Assembly (NCBI GenBank): GCA_028694275.1
Contig: JAQUTS010000006.1
Span: 1 to 24,596, forward strand
Direction of reading: 5' to 3'
From: Candidatus Gastranaerophilales bacterium
GTDB taxonomy: Bacteria > Cyanobacteriota > Vampirovibrionia > Gastranaerophilales > CAJFVJ01
Length of the DNA: 24,596 nt
This document shows positions 22,016 through 24,596 of the stretch, one piece after another. Each line of letters opens with the position of its first letter. The stretch's first letter is position 1. Both the position numbers and the translations under genes were made by a program. The notes below the pieces were generated by a model, which was not told the origin of the DNA, ran no database searches, and saw only the letters and a list, made by a program, of their open reading frames with translations.

Positions 22016-23860
22016 GTGTGCGGAATAGTAGGATATGTGGGGAAAAAACCCGTCGTTTCAATCTTGGTAGATGGCTTAAGCAAACTCGAATACAGAGGAT
22101 ATGATTCTGCAGGAATTGCCATATTTCAAGACTCTTGTATTGAAGTGCTCAAATCTCAAGGAAAATTGCAAAATCTACGCGATTTACTCACAGAACAAAA
22201 CGTATACAATGTCGCATCAACAATCGGTGTAGGCCACATCAGATGGGCGACCCACGGAATTCCAAACACAACAAATGCCCACCCTCACAAAAGCAACTGT
22301 GAAAGAATTGCCATCGTTCACAACGGAATTATCGAAAATTACAAAGAATTAAAAGAATTTCTCATAGACAAAGGATGCATTTTCTCATCTGATACAGATA
22401 CAGAAGTAATTGTACACCTGATAAGCTATGAATATGACAAATCAAATGACTTTTTGACCGCAGTAAGAGAAACCCTAAAGCAACTCAGAGGAGCTTTTGC
22501 GCTTGGCGTACTTTGCCGTGATTACAAAGATACTTTAATCGCCGCAAGAAGAAATGCCCCGTTAATCGTAGGTTTGGGAGAAGGTGAAAACTTCATAGGA
22601 AGCGACATCCCCGCCATCATCGAACACACCAAAAAAGCTGTTTACTTAGAAGATGACGAACTTGCCGTTTTGACTCCTGAAGATGTTCAATACTACGATA
22701 TAGAAGGCAATAACATTGATAAAAAAGTGGAAATTCTTCCCTGGGAGCCTGTGGCTTTGAGCAAAATGGGATTCAAACACTTCATGCTCAAAGAAATCCA
22801 CGAACAACCCGATGTAATAAGACAAGTCCTCTTTGGCAAACTTGCAAACATGCACGCACCGATTCCTTTAGATGAAGTCACTTTGACAAAAGAAGACCTC
22901 AAAAAACTTGAAAGAATTCAAATCATTGCATGCGGAACATCACTTCATGCTGCAATGGCAGGCAAATACGCAATCGAAGAATTGGCAGAAATCCCCGTTG
23001 ATGTCGAAGCCAGCTCTGAATATATTTATCGCAAAACTCTAACAGGCAAAAACACCCTTGTAATAGGTGTTTCGCAATCAGGAGAAACAGCCGATACAAT
23101 AACTGCAATCCGTCAGGCAAAAGAAAAAGGAGCCCACATCCTTATAATTACAAACCGTCCCGACTCAACTATGGCAAGAGAAGCTGACAGTCTTCTTTCT
23201 ATCAATGCAGGTATCGAAGTTTCTGTTGCGGCTACAAAATCATACAGCGCGCAGCTTATCGCCTTTTACCTTTTGGCATTGCATATTGCCGAAACAAAAG
23301 ATCTTGTTCCTGAAAACAGGCTAATCAAAATCAAAGAAGAATTGCTTCAAATCCCACAAAAAATCGAATCTATTCTCACCCACAAACAAGATATCGAAAA
23401 ATGTGCAAGAGCTTTTGCAAACTTTAAAGACTTTATCTATATCGCTCGCGGAATCAACTTCTCCGTAGCTTTAGAAGGTGCACTGAAACTAAAAGAAATC
23501 AGCTACATCAACGCTACAGGATACCCCGCAGGAGAACTCAAACACGGCCCTATTGCTATGCTTGATGAAACCATGCCCGTTGTTTCAATATTGATGGATG
23601 GCATTGTATATGAAAAAGTTCTCTCCAACGCAGAAGAAGCCAAAGCACGTAATGCAAGACTTATCGCGCTTACATCTTCTCCTGATGAAAAACTTGGCGA
23701 TTTGTTCGAATATGTACTAAGAGTTCCAAAAGTTGATGAACTCCTCTCACCATTAATAACAACCGTTCCATTACAGCTTTTGGCATATTACATTGCAGAG
23801 TTTTTGGGCAAAGACGTTGACCAGCCTCGTAATTTGGCCAAATCCGTCACGGTAGAATAA
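22016..23860 (+). CDS. glmS: Glutamine--fructose-6-phosphate aminotransferase (isomerizing)
   Basis: 614 aa, normal length, complete. Makes glucosamine-6-phosphate from fructose-6-phosphate and glutamine, the first step towards UDP-GlcNAc for peptidoglycan and lipid A. The start is GTG, giving MCGIVGYVG; the Cys at position 2 becomes the N-terminal nucleophile of the class II glutamine amidotransferase domain (about 1-220, with GHIRWATHG and HNGIIENYKELK). Two SIS sugar-isomerase domains follow (about 290-420, with ACGTSLHAA and SQSGETADT; about 460-600, with IARGINFSVALEGALKLKE). The C-terminus ends in the invariant RNLAKSVTVE. The ribosome site is AGGGAAG upstream. A 53-aa ORF overlaps its stop codon. 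The promoter is described separately; no ribozyme is present. Confidence 0.97.
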   Translation: MCGIVGYVGKKPVVSILVDGLSKLEYRGYDSAGIAIFQDSCIEVLKSQGKLQNLRDLLTEQNVYNVASTIGVGHIRWATHGIPNTTNAHPHKSNCERIAIVHNGIIENYKELKEFLIDKGCIFSSDTDTEVIVHLISYEYDKSNDFLTAVRETLKQLRGAFALGVLCRDYKDTLIAARRNAPLIVGLGEGENFIGSDIPAIIEHTKKAVYLEDDELAVLTPEDVQYYDIEGNNIDKKVEILPWEPVALSKMGFKHFMLKEIHEQPDVIRQVLFGKLANMHAPIPLDEVTLTKEDLKKLERIQIIACGTSLHAAMAGKYAIEELAEIPVDVEASSEYIYRKTLTGKNTLVIGVSQSGETADTITAIRQAKEKGAHILIITNRPDSTMAREADSLLSINAGIEVSVAATKSYSAQLIAFYLLALHIAETKDLVPENRLIKIKEELLQIPQKIESILTHKQDIEKCARAFANFKDFIYIARGINFSVALEGALKLKEISYINATGYPAGELKHGPIAMLDETMPVVSILMDGIVYEKVLSNAEEAKARNARLIALTSSPDEKLGDLFEYVLRVPKVDELLSPLITTVPLQLLAYYIAEFLGKDVDQPRNLAKSVTVE

Positions 23861-24021
23861 TGAAAATCATCAACAAAAAATGGACAATTCCAAAAACCTC
23901 ACAGCCAACTGTTGAATACGTTTTGGGACACATCGACGATGAAAAAATCATTCGCTGGGCAATCGTTGAAACAACTGACACCTCATATATTATAGAAGGT
24001 GCTATTGAAATTACAGATTAG
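23860..24021 (+). CDS. 53-aa ORF translationally coupled to glmS
   Basis: Begins with ATG at 23860-23862, sharing the last base of the glmS stop (TAATG), and ends with TAG at 24019-24021. The product begins MKIINKKWTIPKTSQPTVEY and contains VLGHIDDEKIIRWAIVE; it looks like a compact alpha/beta protein without signal or membrane segment. Codon choice resembles glmS. It has no ribosome site of its own, so it depends on re-initiation. It overlaps the convergent gene at 24011 by 11 bp. Not recognised. Confidence 0.6.
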   Translation: MKIINKKWTIPKTSQPTVEYVLGHIDDEKIIRWAIVETTDTSYIIEGAIEITD

Positions 24022-24596
24022 TTTTGTGAACTGCAGGATGCACGAAGTTTTTTATAACGGTATGCTCTACAAAATGGTCAATAGGTTTTATCACCATGCC
24101 CAAAGTTGCAAGACCGACAGCAGCAAGTCCCAAATTTCGGGCCCCTGATTTGTTTGCCTTATGTTTAAACAACAAAGGAGCCACCGTTATCGTATCCAAT
24201 ACTTTTTGAAAACCATGAGCGAATTTGGTTAAAGGTTTTTTGGCCTTAATCGGGTCATGAGGCTTATCGGCAAATCTGTGAAGAAATTTGCTGATTGTTT
24301 TATTTTTAGAAATTTTTTCCGTCAAAGATTTTTTATGAGAGGCAAAAAACTTGGAATCAATGACCTTATTGGCAACAGCTTGTGAAGCTTTAACAGCGGC
24401 TGTAGGAAGGATTACACTTGCCATCAATTGAAAAGCAAGCTGCGTTATGGCCCTTTTTTTGCTTGGTTTTTCGTAATTGTTTTCATCACCTCTATGGTAT
24501 TTGTCCTTTGTATCCATAAAAATATAGCTCAAAGCAGGAGCATAACTGATAAGCTCCCCAACAGGCCCTATAACCGGTGATAATGCTGCACCCACC
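24011..24596 (-). CDS. Hypothetical protein, C-terminal part (5' end outside window)
   Basis: 195 codons, open to the window edge; the GTG at 24595 is probably internal. Predicted hydrophobic stretches occur at PVIGPVGELISYAPALSYIF, AITQLAFQLMASVILPTAAV and LGLAAVGLATLGMVI, separated by very basic segments (KKSLTEKISKNKTISKFLHR). It may be membrane-associated. It is similar in character, though not in clear sequence, to the glycine-zipper protein at 13623-14498. Not recognised. Confidence 0.6.
   Translation of the reverse strand, partial: VGAALSPVIGPVGELISYAPALSYIFMDTKDKYHRGDENNYEKPSKKRAITQLAFQLMASVILPTAAVKASQAVANKVIDSKFFASHKKSLTEKISKNKTISKFLHRFADKPHDPIKAKKPLTKFAHGFQKVLDTITVAPLLFKHKANKSGARNLGLAAVGLATLGMVIKPIDHFVEHTVIKNFVHPAVHKTNL

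Overview
The window is AT-rich bacterial DNA with mostly strong AAGGAG-type ribosome sites. It carries ordinary housekeeping genes (zupT-like ZIP transporter, NrnA-like DHH phosphoesterase, ridA, cell-wall amidase, glmS, tRNA-Arg) beside flagellin and flagellin-like GLUG-repeat proteins. Gene style and several proteins that I only recognise as lineage-typical make me suspect a flagellated Vampirovibrionia/Melainabacteria (Gastranaerophilales-like) bacterium. This is inference from recall; no rRNA gene is present to test it.

Layout. (1) 1-7.8 kb: end of a ZIP transporter, a secreted HEAMH-motif protein, a degenerate EF-hand protein, a candidate small RNA with its own terminator, a DHH phosphoesterase, RidA, a GLUG-repeat protein with helical ends and a sigma-28-like promoter, and a PocR-PAS-PAS sensor kinase whose ATP-binding boxes are eroded. 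(2) 7.9-16.2 kb: an accessory region at the 3' end of tRNA-Arg(TCT). The last 46 bp of the att/tRNA sequence are duplicated at 10585-10630 and 16103-16148. They bracket element B: an XRE-M78 (ImmA/IrrE) protein with an upstream partner resembling RosmerTA-type pairs, a ribbon-helix-helix-like protein, small hypotheticals, a parS-like palindrome and the ruins of a type IIG-like DNA methyltransferase. Left of it is element A: a two-TM protein, a 57-aa ORF and a 534-aa papain/C39-like cysteine peptidase. Element A has the same modular right end as B: two 9-mers on an 11-bp period, about 80 bp, then the att core. No integrase is visible. (3) 16.2-24.6 kb: tRNA-Arg, an N-acetylmuramoyl-L-alanine amidase, two small hypotheticals, an 855-aa flagellin whose middle is replaced by about 13 GLUG repeats and which has a sigma-28-like promoter, glmS, a 53-aa ORF coupled to glmS, and part of another hypothetical gene.

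How the genes fit together. The two GLUG proteins share an architecture (helical ends around a beta-repeat domain) and sigma-28-like promoters, which suggests co-expression with the flagellum and exposure on the cell surface. The amidase and GlmS act in the peptidoglycan cycle (turnover and UDP-GlcNAc precursor supply). The tRNA-Arg region looks like a hotspot that gains and loses defence or toxin-antitoxin cargo.
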